Shown: one piece after another, positions 25,590 through 35,326 of the stretch
Numbering within the stretch: the first letter of the stretch is position 1
Layout: each line of letters starts with the position of its first letter
Assembly (NCBI GenBank): GCA_965227445.1
Contig: OZ245751.1
Span: 868,001-932,000 of the forward strand
Reading direction: 5' to 3'
Source: DT-110 sp030148525
Lineage (GTDB): Bacteria > Bacteroidota > Bacteroidia > Chitinophagales > Saprospiraceae
Length of the DNA: 64,000 bases
Made by a program: the position numbers and the translations under genes
Notes under the pieces: generated by a model
What the model was told of the DNA's origin: nothing
Seen by the model: only the letters and a program-made list of their open reading frames with translations
Databases searched by the model: none

Positions 25590-26894
25590 ATGGATTTGGT
25601 TGTCTTGGGAGGAGGTGAAAGCGGAGTAGGTGCGGCCCTGTTAGCCAGGAGGAAAGGAGTTTCGGTCTTTTTGTCGGATCGGTCTCCATTAGCGAAGCAC
25701 TATAAAAAAGAGCTGATAGATGCCGGAATCGAATTTGAAGAAGGCGGACACACAGCATCGAAGATACTGTCAGCCAAAGAGGTGGTCAAAAGTCCCGGTA
25801 TACCGGATACTGTACCACTAGTCCAAAAGCTGCGGTCAAAAAATACTCCGGTGATCTCGGAAATTGAATTTGCCAGTCGATATACGCAGGCAACATTGAT
25901 TGCGATTACCGGAACGAATGGAAAGACTACCACCACGCGTCTGACCTATCACCTGCTAAAAGAAGCGGGTCTATCGGTGGCCATGGGCGGCAATGTGGGC
26001 AAGAGTTTTGCCCGTCTGCTGACGGAGGCACCCAGGAATATATACGTACTGGAATTGAGCAGCTTTCAGCTTGACGGGATCCATCAATTTTGCCCCGATC
26101 TGAGCATGTTGCTGAATATAACGCCCGATCATCTGGATCGCTACGAATACCAAATGGACCGCTATATAGCATCCAAATTTCGCATCCAGATGAATCAGGG
26201 ACCGGAGGGTGTTTTTCTGTACTGGAAAGAAGATCCTCACGTGCGACCGGCCCTCAGCCAACTGGGAGGACCGGCCAGACAGATAGCTCTGTCAACAGAC
26301 CAGTTGGAGGATAGCCGCCTTAATGTAGGCGGGAATACTTTTGACCTGAAACCAACGGCTCTGCGGGGGCAGCACAACGCAATGAATGCGGTTTTTGCCC
26401 TGCAAGCGGCGCTGGAAATGGGCGTTGAACCCTCCGTTTTACAGCGGGGACTCGAAGGATTTACCAATGCTCCTCACCGGATGGAACCCGTGGGGACTAT
26501 ACACGGAATAGCCTTCATCAACGATAGTAAGGCTACCAATGTAGATGCGGTCTATTACGCTCTGCAGTCCATGGATCGGCCGGTCATATGGATCGCCGGC
26601 GGGCAGGACAAGGGGAACGATTACGAGCAACTGCTGCCGCTGGTACGGGCAAAGGTCCGGATCCTGGTGGGGTTGGGCGTTGACAATGAAAAACTGAAGA
26701 CTGCTTTTGAAAAAGCCGTCGAAGTATTTGTGGAGGTCGAATCAGCGCATGAAGCGGTAAAAGCGGCCCTGAAGCTGGGTAGAGAAGGAGAGGTAGCCCT
26801 GTTGGCTCCCGCCTGTGCCAGTTTTGATCGATTTAAAAATTACGAAGAACGGGGCGACCTGTTTCGACAGGCCGTCCGCGAGGAAAATATATAG
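25590..26894 (+). CDS. murD: UDP-MurNAc-L-alanine:D-glutamate ligase MurD
   Basis: 434 residues. N-terminal Rossmann-like start VVLGGGESGVGAALLA, ATP site GTNGKTTT (108-115), LELSSFQLDGI, LNITPDHLDRY, NDSKATNVDA and the C-terminal LLAPACASFDRFKNYEERGD signature of MurD. It adds D-Glu as the second stem-peptide residue. Directly behind mraY; ftsW follows after 60 bases. Confidence 0.96.
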   Translation: MDLVVLGGGESGVGAALLARRKGVSVFLSDRSPLAKHYKKELIDAGIEFEEGGHTASKILSAKEVVKSPGIPDTVPLVQKLRSKNTPVISEIEFASRYTQATLIAITGTNGKTTTTRLTYHLLKEAGLSVAMGGNVGKSFARLLTEAPRNIYVLELSSFQLDGIHQFCPDLSMLLNITPDHLDRYEYQMDRYIASKFRIQMNQGPEGVFLYWKEDPHVRPALSQLGGPARQIALSTDQLEDSRLNVGGNTFDLKPTALRGQHNAMNAVFALQAALEMGVEPSVLQRGLEGFTNAPHRMEPVGTIHGIAFINDSKATNVDAVYYALQSMDRPVIWIAGGQDKGNDYEQLLPLVRAKVRILVGLGVDNEKLKTAFEKAVEVFVEVESAHEAVKAALKLGREGEVALLAPACASFDRFKNYEERGDLFRQAVREENI

Positions 26895-26954
26895 CCTGCG
26901 GGCACACTCAGAATAATAGCCAAATCTCTCTCCGGAGGGACTTAATGAAGTAGT

Positions 26955-28106
26955 ATGTCAAATTTTGTGGCAAGGCTGAATGCAGAGTTGAAAGGGGATA
27001 AAGCCATCTGGGCGATCATCGTCATTATGGCCATTTTCTCCCTTTTGGCGGTGTATAGCTCTACTGGTACCCTCGCCTATAAATACCGGGGTGGCGATAC
27101 GGAAGCGTTCCTGCTCAAGCACGGTCTGATCCTGGTGGGCGGAGTGATGCTGACGTATCTGTGCCATAATATGAGCTACATGACCTTTAATCGGGCCGCA
27201 CCTATACTGCTGGTTATCAGTGTGCCGCTATTGATCTATACAATGGCCTTTGGCGTGGAGACCAATGAGGCCCGGCGCTGGATCGAAATTCCCTTTGTGG
27301 GGGTCACTTTCCAGACCTCGGATTTTGCCAAATTAGCATTGATCATTTACGTAGCCCGGGCCATATCGGCAAAACAAGACTATATCAAGGATCTGAATAG
27401 CGCCTTTCTACCCATTATTGTGCCTATTCTGATCATTTGTGGATTGATTGCTCCGGCGGATTTATCGACTGCCGTATTACTTTTTCTGATCTGCCTGATG
27501 ATGATGTTCATAGGGCGGGTGTCCATCAAATACATCCTGCTGTTGCTGTTGCTGGGCGTGATGGTCTTCAGTGTACTGATCGCTCTGGGCGATATTTTCC
27601 CGGAGTTTATCCGTTCGGCGACCTGGAAAAACAGGATCAGGGACTTCGTACTCGAAGAGGGTGGTGGCTATCAGGTACAACAAGCCAAGATCGCCATTGC
27701 TAACGGAGAGTGGTTTGGGCTCGGCCCTGGGAATAGCATTCAGCGCAATTATCTGCCGTCGCCCTATGCCGATTTTATCTACGCTATTATTTGCGAGGAA
27801 TACGGTCTGATCGGTGGAGCCATCATTTTGCTGCTCTACGTCCTGCTGTTTTTCCGCATCACTCGCCTGGTGACTAAATCACCCAAAGCCTTCGGGGCCA
27901 TGGTAGCACTGGGACTCAGTTTGCTGCTCATTATCCAGGGCTTCATCAATATTGCCGTATCGGTGCACCTGGTACCGGTGACGGGCCTCACCCTGCCCAT
28001 GATCAGCATGGGAGGGACATCGGTCCTCTTTACCTGTATCGCCTTCGGCATCATTTTGAGCGTCAGTAAGTACGTGGAATCCATACAACGAATCGACACC
28101 GAGTGA
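26955..28106 (+). CDS. ftsW: SEDS-family septal peptidoglycan glycosyltransferase FtsW
   Basis: 383 residues with about ten membrane segments. SEDS signatures: GVETNEARRWIEIPFVGVTF (the RRW-x-P segment), FQTSDFAKLALI (FQPSE-like), GEWFGLGPGNSIQRNYLPSP, DFIYAIICEEYGLIGG and the late TGLTLPMISMGGTS. It polymerises glycan strands for the septum with FtsI. Its stop overlaps the murG GTG start by 4 bases (GTGA). Assigned FtsW rather than RodA by its position between murD and murG. Confidence 0.94.
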   Translation: MSNFVARLNAELKGDKAIWAIIVIMAIFSLLAVYSSTGTLAYKYRGGDTEAFLLKHGLILVGGVMLTYLCHNMSYMTFNRAAPILLVISVPLLIYTMAFGVETNEARRWIEIPFVGVTFQTSDFAKLALIIYVARAISAKQDYIKDLNSAFLPIIVPILIICGLIAPADLSTAVLLFLICLMMMFIGRVSIKYILLLLLLGVMVFSVLIALGDIFPEFIRSATWKNRIRDFVLEEGGGYQVQQAKIAIANGEWFGLGPGNSIQRNYLPSPYADFIYAIICEEYGLIGGAIILLLYVLLFFRITRLVTKSPKAFGAMVALGLSLLLIIQGFINIAVSVHLVPVTGLTLPMISMGGTSVLFTCIAFGIILSVSKYVESIQRIDTE

Positions 28107-29212
28107 AGAACGAGCATCCACATATCATGATTAGCGGTGGTGGAACCGGCGGACACGTCTTCCCGGCTATTGCCATTGCCGATGCCATCCGGGAAGTTGT
28201 TCCCGAAGCAAAGGTGCAATTTGTGGGTGCCAGGGGAAAGCTGGAGATGGAGAAAGTACCGCGCGCCGGGTACCATATTGATGGGTTGTGGATAAGCGGT
28301 ATCAACCGCCAGAAAATGTTGCGTAACCTGACCTTTCCCTTCAAGCTGGTTAGCAGCCTGGTGAAATCCTGGCAGCTGGCGCGCCGTTTTCGTCCCGACG
28401 TAGCGGTAGGCGTAGGTGGTTATGCAAGTGGACCGCTACTCGCGGTTACGACCCGGATGGGTATTCCGGCCTTGTTGCAGGAGCAGAACTCCTTTCCGGG
28501 CATTACGAATAAACTATTGGCAAAACGGGCCGATAAGATTTGTGTGGCGTACGATAAGATGGAGCGGTATTTCCCGGCTTCCAAATTGGTGTTTACCGGA
28601 AATCCGGTACGGACAGCCTTCCTGACGAGGGCGGTCGACCGCCGGGAAGCCTTTGAACACTTTGGACTGGATCCGGATAAGAAAACCATTTTTCTTTTTG
28701 GCGGAAGCCTGGGGGCTCAGGCGTTAAACGAAGCCATTGCGGCTCAGATCGAGCCGATAAAGAAACGCGAGGATGTACAGTTGCTGTGGCAGGTCGGGAA
28801 GATCTACTCCGATCGCTACCAGCAAATGGCTAAGGTGCAGGCTCCCAATGTGCATCGCCTGGCCTTTGTCGACCGCATGGACATGGCTTATGCCATTGCT
28901 GATTTGGTGGTTTGCCGGGCGGGAGCGCTCACCATTTCGGAATTGGCCCTGCTCGGGAAACCGGCTTTGCTGGTGCCCTCGCCAAACGTAGCGGAGGACC
29001 ATCAGACCAAAAATGCACGGGCGTTGGTCGAACAGGGAGCAGCCGCCATGCTCAGCGATGTCGAGGCGAAGGAGCGATTGGTCGGAGAGGCTTTGAGCCT
29101 GTTGGAACAAACAGATAAACGGGCCGATATGGCCCGGGCAATAAAAACTCTGGCACGTCCGGATGCCGCCGGACAAATAGCCAGGGAAGTTTTAGGATTG
29201 ATTAAAAACTAG
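28103..29212 (+). CDS. murG: UDP-GlcNAc:lipid I GlcNAc transferase MurG
   Basis: 369 residues from GTG 28103, which overlaps the ftsW stop; this adds the short KNEHPHIM lead usual in the family. Donor/lipid motifs: ISGGGTGGHVFPA (G-loop at 12-18), VGVGGYASGPLL, QEQNSFPGITNKLLA, FGGSLGAQALNE, CRAGALTISELALLGKPALL and the C-terminal EDHQTKNA. A GT28 enzyme acting at the inner face of the membrane to form lipid II. Confidence 0.96.
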   Translation: MKNEHPHIMISGGGTGGHVFPAIAIADAIREVVPEAKVQFVGARGKLEMEKVPRAGYHIDGLWISGINRQKMLRNLTFPFKLVSSLVKSWQLARRFRPDVAVGVGGYASGPLLAVTTRMGIPALLQEQNSFPGITNKLLAKRADKICVAYDKMERYFPASKLVFTGNPVRTAFLTRAVDRREAFEHFGLDPDKKTIFLFGGSLGAQALNEAIAAQIEPIKKREDVQLLWQVGKIYSDRYQQMAKVQAPNVHRLAFVDRMDMAYAIADLVVCRAGALTISELALLGKPALLVPSPNVAEDHQTKNARALVEQGAAAMLSDVEAKERLVGEALSLLEQTDKRADMARAIKTLARPDAAGQIAREVLGLIKN

Positions 29213-29214
29213 CT

Positions 29215-30576
29215 ATGCAGCTGCGCGACCTACATACGGTTTATTTCGTCGGTATCGGAGGTATCGGTATGAGCGCATTGGCCCGCTACTTCGCAGGCCA
29301 GGGCATGGCAGTGCACGGATATGACCGCACACCCACCGATTTGACCCGATTACTGGAAGAGGAAGGGGCCACTATTCACTACGAAGAAGATGTGGACCAG
29401 ATTCCCGGTCAGGTGGATCTGGTGGTGTATACCCCGGCCGTACCGGGGACACATAAGGAGTTGGTGCATTTTCGGCGGGCGGGAACGCCCATGATGAAAC
29501 GGGCCGAAGTACTTGGACTCATCAGTCGTAACCGACGCGCGATTGCCGTCGCCGGCACCCACGGAAAGACGACCACCAGCAGTATTCTGACGCATTTGTT
29601 GCGGTCTGCCGAGGTTGATTGTACCGCCTTCCTGGGAGGGATTGCGATGAATTACGGTTCTAATTACGTGTCGGGTAAAAGCGATTGGGTGGTGATCGAG
29701 GCCGATGAATTTGACCGGTCGTTCCTGCATCTGGAACCAGAACTAGCGGTAATTACCTCCATGGATCCCGATCATCTGGATATTTACGGTGACCACGAGC
29801 AGATGTTGGATACCGGGTTTCGGGCTTTCGCCAAAAAACTACGCCCTGAGGGTAGCCTTTGGGTGCAATACACTTTTGAGTCCTTGCTGGACTTGGCTTC
29901 CGCTAAAACCTACGGAGTCGATGGTGGCAGTGTCCGGGCAAGTAGTGTACATGTAGCCGATGGGTATTTTGTATTTGACTACGAAGATGCCCAGGGAAAA
30001 CTCCGGGCCTTAAAGTTCCCGTTACCCGGTCGCCATAATGTAGAAAATGCCACAGCAGCGCTGGCTATTGCGCGGACCCTCGGTGCAGGGGAGTCGGACC
30101 TGCGCCAGGGACTGGAATCATTCCGCGGCATCAAGCGGCGCTTTGAGTTAATCTATCGGGATGGCAAGACGGTGTACTTCGATGATTATGCCCATCATCC
30201 CAGCGAATTGGCAGCAGCGATAGGCGCGGCCCGGGAGCTTTTTCCCGACAGGGAGATTACCGGGATCTTTCAACCGCATTTGTATTCGCGGACCCGGGAT
30301 TTCGCGGAGGGCTTTGCCAAGGCCCTGGATAGGCTGGACCGGGTCATCTTACTGGATATTTATCCGGCCCGGGAAGAGCCGATACCCGGAGTCGATGCGG
30401 ATCTGATCCGCAGCCACATGAAGCACGAACAGGTCATACGAGGAACTAAAGAGCAGATTCCCGACTTATTGGGGAAAGACGTGCCCGGGGTGTTGCTAAC
30501 ACTGGGGGCAGGAGATATTAGCGATCGGGTACAACCGATCAGAACATTTTTAGAAAGCCGAAAAGCAGTGGTATGA
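29215..30576 (+). CDS. murC: UDP-MurNAc:L-alanine ligase MurC
   Basis: 453 residues. N-terminal nucleotide fold VYFVGIGGIGMSALARYF, ATP site GTHGKTTT (114-121) with the His characteristic of MurC, EADEFDRSFL, SMDPDHLDIYGD, FDDYAHHPSEL and GIFQPHLYSRTRDF. It adds the first stem-peptide amino acid. The gene starts 2 bases after murG and its stop overlaps ftsQ by 4 bases (ATGA). Confidence 0.97.
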   Translation: MQLRDLHTVYFVGIGGIGMSALARYFAGQGMAVHGYDRTPTDLTRLLEEEGATIHYEEDVDQIPGQVDLVVYTPAVPGTHKELVHFRRAGTPMMKRAEVLGLISRNRRAIAVAGTHGKTTTSSILTHLLRSAEVDCTAFLGGIAMNYGSNYVSGKSDWVVIEADEFDRSFLHLEPELAVITSMDPDHLDIYGDHEQMLDTGFRAFAKKLRPEGSLWVQYTFESLLDLASAKTYGVDGGSVRASSVHVADGYFVFDYEDAQGKLRALKFPLPGRHNVENATAALAIARTLGAGESDLRQGLESFRGIKRRFELIYRDGKTVYFDDYAHHPSELAAAIGAARELFPDREITGIFQPHLYSRTRDFAEGFAKALDRLDRVILLDIYPAREEPIPGVDADLIRSHMKHEQVIRGTKEQIPDLLGKDVPGVLLTLGAGDISDRVQPIRTFLESRKAVV

Positions 30577-31346
30577 AAAACCAGGATTGGACACGGACGC
30601 TGTGGCGAATTGCCTGGGTCGGCGGGTTAGTACTCGTAGCGGGGCTGGTTATTTCGGCCATGGAGCATAAACAGGCGAGTTTGGCTGCCGGCGTGGTCAT
30701 ACAAATTGACCCCATGCCCGACAGCACCATGCTCATCAAAGAGAGTGATGTACTGGTGCAGATCGATCGCAGCTTCGGGTTTGCTCTGGAGGGGCGTCCC
30801 CTGAAGAGTATTGATGTGACCAGGGTGGAACGGGTACTTGAAGAGGACCCCCTGATCCTGGATGCCGATGTTTTTGTAGATGCGAAGAATATGGTTCGCA
30901 TTGTGATCATACAGCGCGAACCGGTATTGCGGATTATCGACCGGAATGGGTTGAATTACTACCTGGATGAGCGGGGCATTAAAATGCCGCTCTCCAAGCA
31001 CTTCACTACGCGCGTATTGGTAGCCACCGGTTCTATTCCGCCCCATGTGGCCGATTTTCAAGAGCAGAAAAATCACCGGCTCCAGGATGTATTCGAGCTC
31101 GGCCAGCGAATCCGCAACGATGATTTTTTGTCGGCTATGATCGAACAGATTCACGTGGAGGAAGATGGTGACTTTATTATGGTGCCATTGGTAGGCGACC
31201 AACGCATCATACTGGGCCCCTACGAGCGGGTAGAGGAAAAGCTAAAAAACCTAAAATTATTCTACCGGGAAGGAATGCCATATGAAGGTTGGCGGACCTA
31301 CCGGTCGATTAACCTGAGCTATGAAGGTCAGGTAGTATGTAAATAA
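30573..31346 (+). CDS. ftsQ: FtsQ-like cell-division protein
   Basis: 257 residues. Short cytoplasmic N-terminus, one membrane segment (about 11-30, IAWVGGLVLVAGLVISAMEH), then a POTRA-like beta-alpha-beta region (VVIQIDPMPDSTMLIKESDV; VERVLEEDPLILDADVFVD) and the FtsQ/DivIB beta domain (VRIVIIQREPVLRIIDRNG, then YYLDERGIKMPLS). FtsQ scaffolds FtsL/FtsB in the divisome. Assignment combines topology, the REP-x-L-R-I segment and position between murC and ftsA. Confidence 0.88.
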   Translation: MKNQDWTRTLWRIAWVGGLVLVAGLVISAMEHKQASLAAGVVIQIDPMPDSTMLIKESDVLVQIDRSFGFALEGRPLKSIDVTRVERVLEEDPLILDADVFVDAKNMVRIVIIQREPVLRIIDRNGLNYYLDERGIKMPLSKHFTTRVLVATGSIPPHVADFQEQKNHRLQDVFELGQRIRNDDFLSAMIEQIHVEEDGDFIMVPLVGDQRIILGPYERVEEKLKNLKLFYREGMPYEGWRTYRSINLSYEGQVVCK

Positions 31347-31416
31347 CCTAGAATCCACTATTGATTGAAGGAACCCCGTGAGCAATTGATGTACGGGACG
31401 AGAAAAACACTTGAAA

Positions 31417-32739
31417 ATGGAAACAATGTCTAACAAGCAAGAGGTAGTTGTCGCTCTGGATATCGGAACGACCAAGGTCTGCGCCATTGCCGGACGCAAG
31501 AATGAGTACGGCAAAATGGACATACTCGGCGTGGGAAAAGTCGATTCGGAAGGCGTCCTGCGAGGGGTAGTTTCCAATATCGAAAAGACGGTCAATGCCA
31601 TTGCAGAAGCTACCTCCAGCGCCCGGAAAAAAGCCAACACCGATTTTGGATTGGTTCACGTAGGTATTGCCGGCCAGCACATAAAAAGCCTGCAGCACCG
31701 GGGCATTTTAACCCGGGACAATGACCTTACCGAGATCAGCCAGCAGGATATTGAAAAGCTGATCGGGGATATGTACAAATTGGTGTTGCCTCCCGGCGAC
31801 AAAATATTACACGTCATTCCCCAAGAATATACGGTTGACAACGAGCAGGGCATTACCGATCCGATCGGCATGTCCGGAGTTCGCTTGGAAGCTAATTTTC
31901 ACATAATCACCGGGCAGATATCTGCATCCAATAATATTTACCGTTGTGTGGAGCGCACCGGTCTCAAGGTCGCCAATATGACCCTGGAGCCCATAGCATC
32001 TGCCATGGCAGTACTGAGTGACGAAGAAAAGGAAGCCGGAGTAGCGCTGGTAGATATTGGCGGGGGTACCACGGATATTACCATTTTCCAGGAAGGGATT
32101 ATCCGGCATACAGCGGTGATCCCCTTCGGTGGTAATGTGATCACCCGCGATATTAAGGAGGGATGTACCGTTATGACACCGCAGGCCGAAAAGCTGAAGG
32201 TGAAATTTGGTTCCGCTCTGGCCGAAGAAGTATACGACAACCGGATCATTACTATCCCCGGACTCCGGGGCCGCGATCCCAAGGAGATTAGCGAAAAGAA
32301 TCTGGCTCGTATCATTCAGGCTCGCGTGGAAGAGATCCTGGATTACGTTGTTTGGGAGATCAAGCGGTCTGGTTTTGAACGTGGCCTGATCGGTGGCATT
32401 GTGCTCACTGGTGGAGGAGCATTGCTCAAACACATCGACCGCCTGACAGAACTGCATACCGGAATGAATACCCGCATCGGAGTACCGGTGGAGCATCTGG
32501 CTCACGGCTACACAGAGCGGTTGAGCAGCCCTATTTTCGCAACCTGTGTTGGTTTGCTGATGAAGGGGGTACAAGATATGGAAGAAGGTCGCCTCCAGGC
32601 ACGTATGCAAGCCATAAGCCAGGAGGAAAATAAGGAAGAGGGTGCCGACGACCACAAAGAAGATGGCAGCCGCTGGTACGAAGATCTGTTTAAGAAAACC
32701 AAAGAATGGTTCGAAACCGAACCAGACTCTGACTTCTAG
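31417..32739 (+). CDS. ftsA: Cell-division actin-like protein FtsA
   Basis: About 440 residues; ATG 31417 and ATG 31426 (MSNKQEVVVALDIGTTKVCA) are both plausible starts, and TTG 31411 adds only two more codons. Actin-fold phosphate motifs: ALDIGTTKVCAIAG near the N-terminus, ALVDIGGGTTDITIF in the middle and IVLTGGGALLKHI late. The 1C domain (SHS2) lies between. A C-terminal tail after a charged, disordered linker ends SRWYEDLFKKTKEWFETE, an amphipathic helix that would tether FtsZ filaments to the membrane. 154 bases separate it from ftsZ. Confidence 0.95.
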   Translation: METMSNKQEVVVALDIGTTKVCAIAGRKNEYGKMDILGVGKVDSEGVLRGVVSNIEKTVNAIAEATSSARKKANTDFGLVHVGIAGQHIKSLQHRGILTRDNDLTEISQQDIEKLIGDMYKLVLPPGDKILHVIPQEYTVDNEQGITDPIGMSGVRLEANFHIITGQISASNNIYRCVERTGLKVANMTLEPIASAMAVLSDEEKEAGVALVDIGGGTTDITIFQEGIIRHTAVIPFGGNVITRDIKEGCTVMTPQAEKLKVKFGSALAEEVYDNRIITIPGLRGRDPKEISEKNLARIIQARVEEILDYVVWEIKRSGFERGLIGGIVLTGGGALLKHIDRLTELHTGMNTRIGVPVEHLAHGYTERLSSPIFATCVGLLMKGVQDMEEGRLQARMQAISQEENKEEGADDHKEDGSRWYEDLFKKTKEWFETEPDSDF

Positions 32740-32893
32740 CAGGCATGTTGCTATCCCCGGATAGCTTACTGATACTGACTGATACACATGAACACTGATT
32801 TTTAGTAGAGACGACGCAGCAACATTGATCATTAAATCACCGGGAACAGACTTTAAGCAGGAAAACCCGTTGATTCCAAAAAACTAAAGTCCT

Positions 32894-34345
32894 ATGCTTT
32901 TCGATTTACCGAAGGATGAAAGCCCGATTATTAAGGTCCTGGGCGTTGGAGGCGGTGGATCTAATGCCGTAACCCATATGTTTAAGCAAGGCATTGTCGG
33001 AGTTGACTTTGCCATTTGCAACACAGATGCCCAAGCCATGGAACTGAGCCCCGTGCCGACCAGGCTGCAATTGGGGCCTAATCTGACAGAGGGTCGCGGT
33101 GCAGGTAGTAAACCCAATGTGGGTAAGCTGGCCTGTGAGGAATCCATTGAAGATGTAAAAAGATACCTGGAAAACAACTGTAAAATGTTGTTTGTCACCG
33201 CCGGAATGGGCGGTGGGACGGGTACGGGAGCAGCCCCGATTATTGCCAAAACGGCCCGTGAGATGGATATCCTGACCGTGGGTATCGTTACCCTGCCGTT
33301 TACCTTTGAAGGGCGTCGCCGTGCCTCTCAGGGAAAGGAAGGATTGGCAGAACTAAAGAAAAATGTCGACACCCTGATTATCATCTCCAACGACAAACTT
33401 CGCCAGATTTATGGCAACCTGTCGATTTCCGATGCCTTTGGGGAAGCGGATAATATCCTGACGACGGCCGCCAAGGGTATTGCCGAGATTATCACCGTAC
33501 CGGGTTACGTAAACGTTGATTTCGAGGACGTTAACACGGTTATGCGCGATTCCGGAGTAGCCATTATGGGTACTGCTTCGGCAGAAGGGGAAGACCGCGC
33601 TAAAACGGCAGTCGATTCGGCCCTGCATTCTCCTCTGCTGGAAGATAATGATATTCGGGGTGCCGAACATATTCTATTGAATATTACCTCCGGTACCAAA
33701 GAGGTAACCATGGATGAGATTTTCGAGATCACCGAGTTTGTCCAGGAAGAAGCCGGGTACGGTACCGACCTTATCTGGGGTAACTGCTATGATGAATCCC
33801 TGGGGGATAAGATCAGCGTGACGGTTATTGCCACCGGATTCGAGCGGAACCGACCTAAAAAAGAAGGCAAAGGTAAGGACAATCGCATCGTGGTGTCTCT
33901 GGATGACCAGGACGAACAGACATCTAATCGCAGGCCAGGACTGGCGGATATCGGTTTTGAAGAAGGATCAGATAATGAAAATACCGTTGAGTTCGAAAAC
34001 CTGCGTCCAACTACCGATAAGTACAAACGGTATAGCTACGATGAGCCTTATATGAAGGGGGATACGGAAGAAGAAGGTAAATCATCTGATTCCGACCGGA
34101 AACGGAAGTATAAGGAAGGGCAACGGCGCCGTCAAAATCACGACCTTCCGCGCAAACTCAAACTGAACAATCCTAAGACTATCATCGAATTGGAGAATCA
34201 GCCCGCCTATCTACGGCGAGGTATCCATCTGGACGATGTGCCTTCCTCGGAGGAGGCTGATCTGTCGAAATGGACCATTGGCGATGATGAAGATGCAGAT
34301 ATTCAGCAAAATGGCAATGCCTATTTACACGATAATGTTGACTGA
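32894..34345 (+). CDS. ftsZ: Cell-division GTPase FtsZ
   Basis: 483 residues. Tubulin signature GGGTGTG at 106-112, VLGVGGGGSNAVTHM at the N-terminus, ICNTDAQAM, and VNVDFEDVNTVMRDSGVAIM in the T7 synergy loop. After the globular domain (to about residue 320) comes a long charged linker, then the conserved tail PAYLRRG near residues 437-443, which would bind FtsA. A further 40 acidic residues follow the tail, as in many Bacteroidota. Last gene of the dcw cluster, closed by a strong terminator. Confidence 0.97.
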   Translation: MLFDLPKDESPIIKVLGVGGGGSNAVTHMFKQGIVGVDFAICNTDAQAMELSPVPTRLQLGPNLTEGRGAGSKPNVGKLACEESIEDVKRYLENNCKMLFVTAGMGGGTGTGAAPIIAKTAREMDILTVGIVTLPFTFEGRRRASQGKEGLAELKKNVDTLIIISNDKLRQIYGNLSISDAFGEADNILTTAAKGIAEIITVPGYVNVDFEDVNTVMRDSGVAIMGTASAEGEDRAKTAVDSALHSPLLEDNDIRGAEHILLNITSGTKEVTMDEIFEITEFVQEEAGYGTDLIWGNCYDESLGDKISVTVIATGFERNRPKKEGKGKDNRIVVSLDDQDEQTSNRRPGLADIGFEEGSDNENTVEFENLRPTTDKYKRYSYDEPYMKGDTEEEGKSSDSDRKRKYKEGQRRRQNHDLPRKLKLNNPKTIIELENQPAYLRRGIHLDDVPSSEEADLSKWTIGDDEDADIQQNGNAYLHDNVD

Positions 34346-34372
34346 CTCTACTAAACTAAAATCCTATTACCG

Positions 34373-34404
34373 AAAGCGCGGGGCTCGTCCCCGCGCTTTT
34401 TTTG
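34373..34404 (+). terminator. Strong terminator of the dcw cluster
   Basis: AAGCGCGGGG pairs with CCCCGCGCTT around CTCGT and is followed by seven T. It lies about 30 bases behind the ftsZ stop. Confidence 0.92.
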
Positions 34405-34707
34405 TTTTACGGTAGGTGAACCGCAGTATCGCTATCGAGTATGACTTTCAGAAGGTTTTGAAAATACACTTTTGTTTGTATCGAAATCCAAACAGCCATC
34501 TGTATCGTATGTTAAGTCAGTAATCAATGTGATCGAGGTCATATTTATTGATCTGAAAACACATTTGCTTGACAGGCGAGGACACTTAGGATTCCGTTAA
34601 TACTGTTTAACTCATCCTTAAGAGTCGCCAAACAACATAAGGATTCCAATCCTAGTTCTATTATTAAGTTTGACTGAAATCACCCTATGGAGTAGATCAA
34701 ACGAATA
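34405..34707. other. Intergenic region with no recognised feature
   Basis: About 300 bases between the ftsZ terminator and the promoter of the next gene. AT-richer than the neighbouring coding DNA. I see no ORF, RNA gene or repeat. Confidence 0.5.
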
Positions 34708-34735
34708 TTGATGGCTTCGTGCCGATATAGTTTTG
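34708..34735 (+). promoter_or_regulatory. Promoter of the small orphan gene
   Basis: TTG at 34708-34710, 17 bases, TAGTTTTG at 34728-34735. Both match the Bacteroidota consensus; predicted leader about 22 nt. Confidence 0.55.
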
Positions 34736-34760
34736 CATCGCTCCCTAAACCTATGAAACA

Positions 34761-35033
34761 ATGAATATCCGAAAAATCAAATTGGCCTTAACAGTAGGTC
34801 TCATGAACACACCCTCCGGAAATGCCCTGCAACTTATCAAGGAACAAATGAAAGGTTTCAGAGATGAGGTAGGTTCTTTTCTGGGACTCCAGGAAATCAA
34901 CCGGGCCCGATTGAATCACAACCACGAAGAGCACCGCTATTCGATGCGCTTTGAGCGAGTGACAGTTGACCTGGACGTAATCTCTAACCCAAGCACCAAA
35001 ACGCAGGTCATTCGTCGATTTGACCTGCACTAG
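34761..35033 (+). CDS. Small protein of unknown function, own promoter and terminator
   Basis: 90 residues, ATG start. No signal peptide, membrane segment or motif I recognise. The N-terminal half (IRKIKLALTVGLMNTPSGNA, then LQLIKEQMKGFRDEVGSFL) could form amphipathic helices; the C-terminal half is strand-like (YSMRFERVTVDLDVISN, ending VIRRFDLH) and includes a His-rich NHNHEEHR. A promoter upstream and a terminator downstream argue it is a real, separately expressed gene. Nothing in the neighbours (ftsZ, typA) suggests a role. Confidence 0.6.
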   Translation: MNIRKIKLALTVGLMNTPSGNALQLIKEQMKGFRDEVGSFLGLQEINRARLNHNHEEHRYSMRFERVTVDLDVISNPSTKTQVIRRFDLH

Positions 35034-35085
35034 TATGAAGGTTTTCCCCCGCCTATGAACATATCAATCAGTTAAACAGCTTTTT

Positions 35086-35124
35086 AGGAGCTATTCGTCC
35101 CATCGAATAGCTCCTTCTTTTTTG
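35086..35124 (+). terminator. Terminator behind the small orphan gene
   Basis: AGGAGCTATTCG pairs with CGAATAGCTCCT (12 bp, 6-nt loop), followed by TCTTTTTTTG. Confidence 0.9.
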
Positions 35125-35263
35125 GGGATTCAGCCGTTTAAATTTGGTGGTTGAAAACGAATAGTGGACATTTTGTAAGGAACTATGGTTCCTGACCAAA
35201 TCAAAGGATTTTACCGCAACCGCTTCTTAAGTTAACCAACTGTGAATTAATTAGTAATTCAGG

Positions 35264-35291
35264 TTTGGTAGTGAAAAACCTCCTATCTTTG
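35264..35291 (+). promoter_or_regulatory. Promoter of typA
   Basis: TTTG at 35264-35267, 16 bases, then TATCTTTG at 35284-35291. The predicted start near 35295 leaves a 32-nt leader. Confidence 0.6.
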
Positions 35292-35326
35292 CCCGCTGAA
35301 TTTGATCACTACTTACTTACAAGTAC

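Noticed and set aside
31807..32832. 341-codon open frame antisense to ftsA
   Set aside because: ftsA is complete and conserved on the plus strand; the antisense frame has no supporting feature.
18688..34404. murF and ddl inside the dcw cluster
   Set aside because: No D-Ala-D-Ala ligase or MurF sequence is present; their absence from this cluster is usual in Bacteroidota and not a deletion signal.
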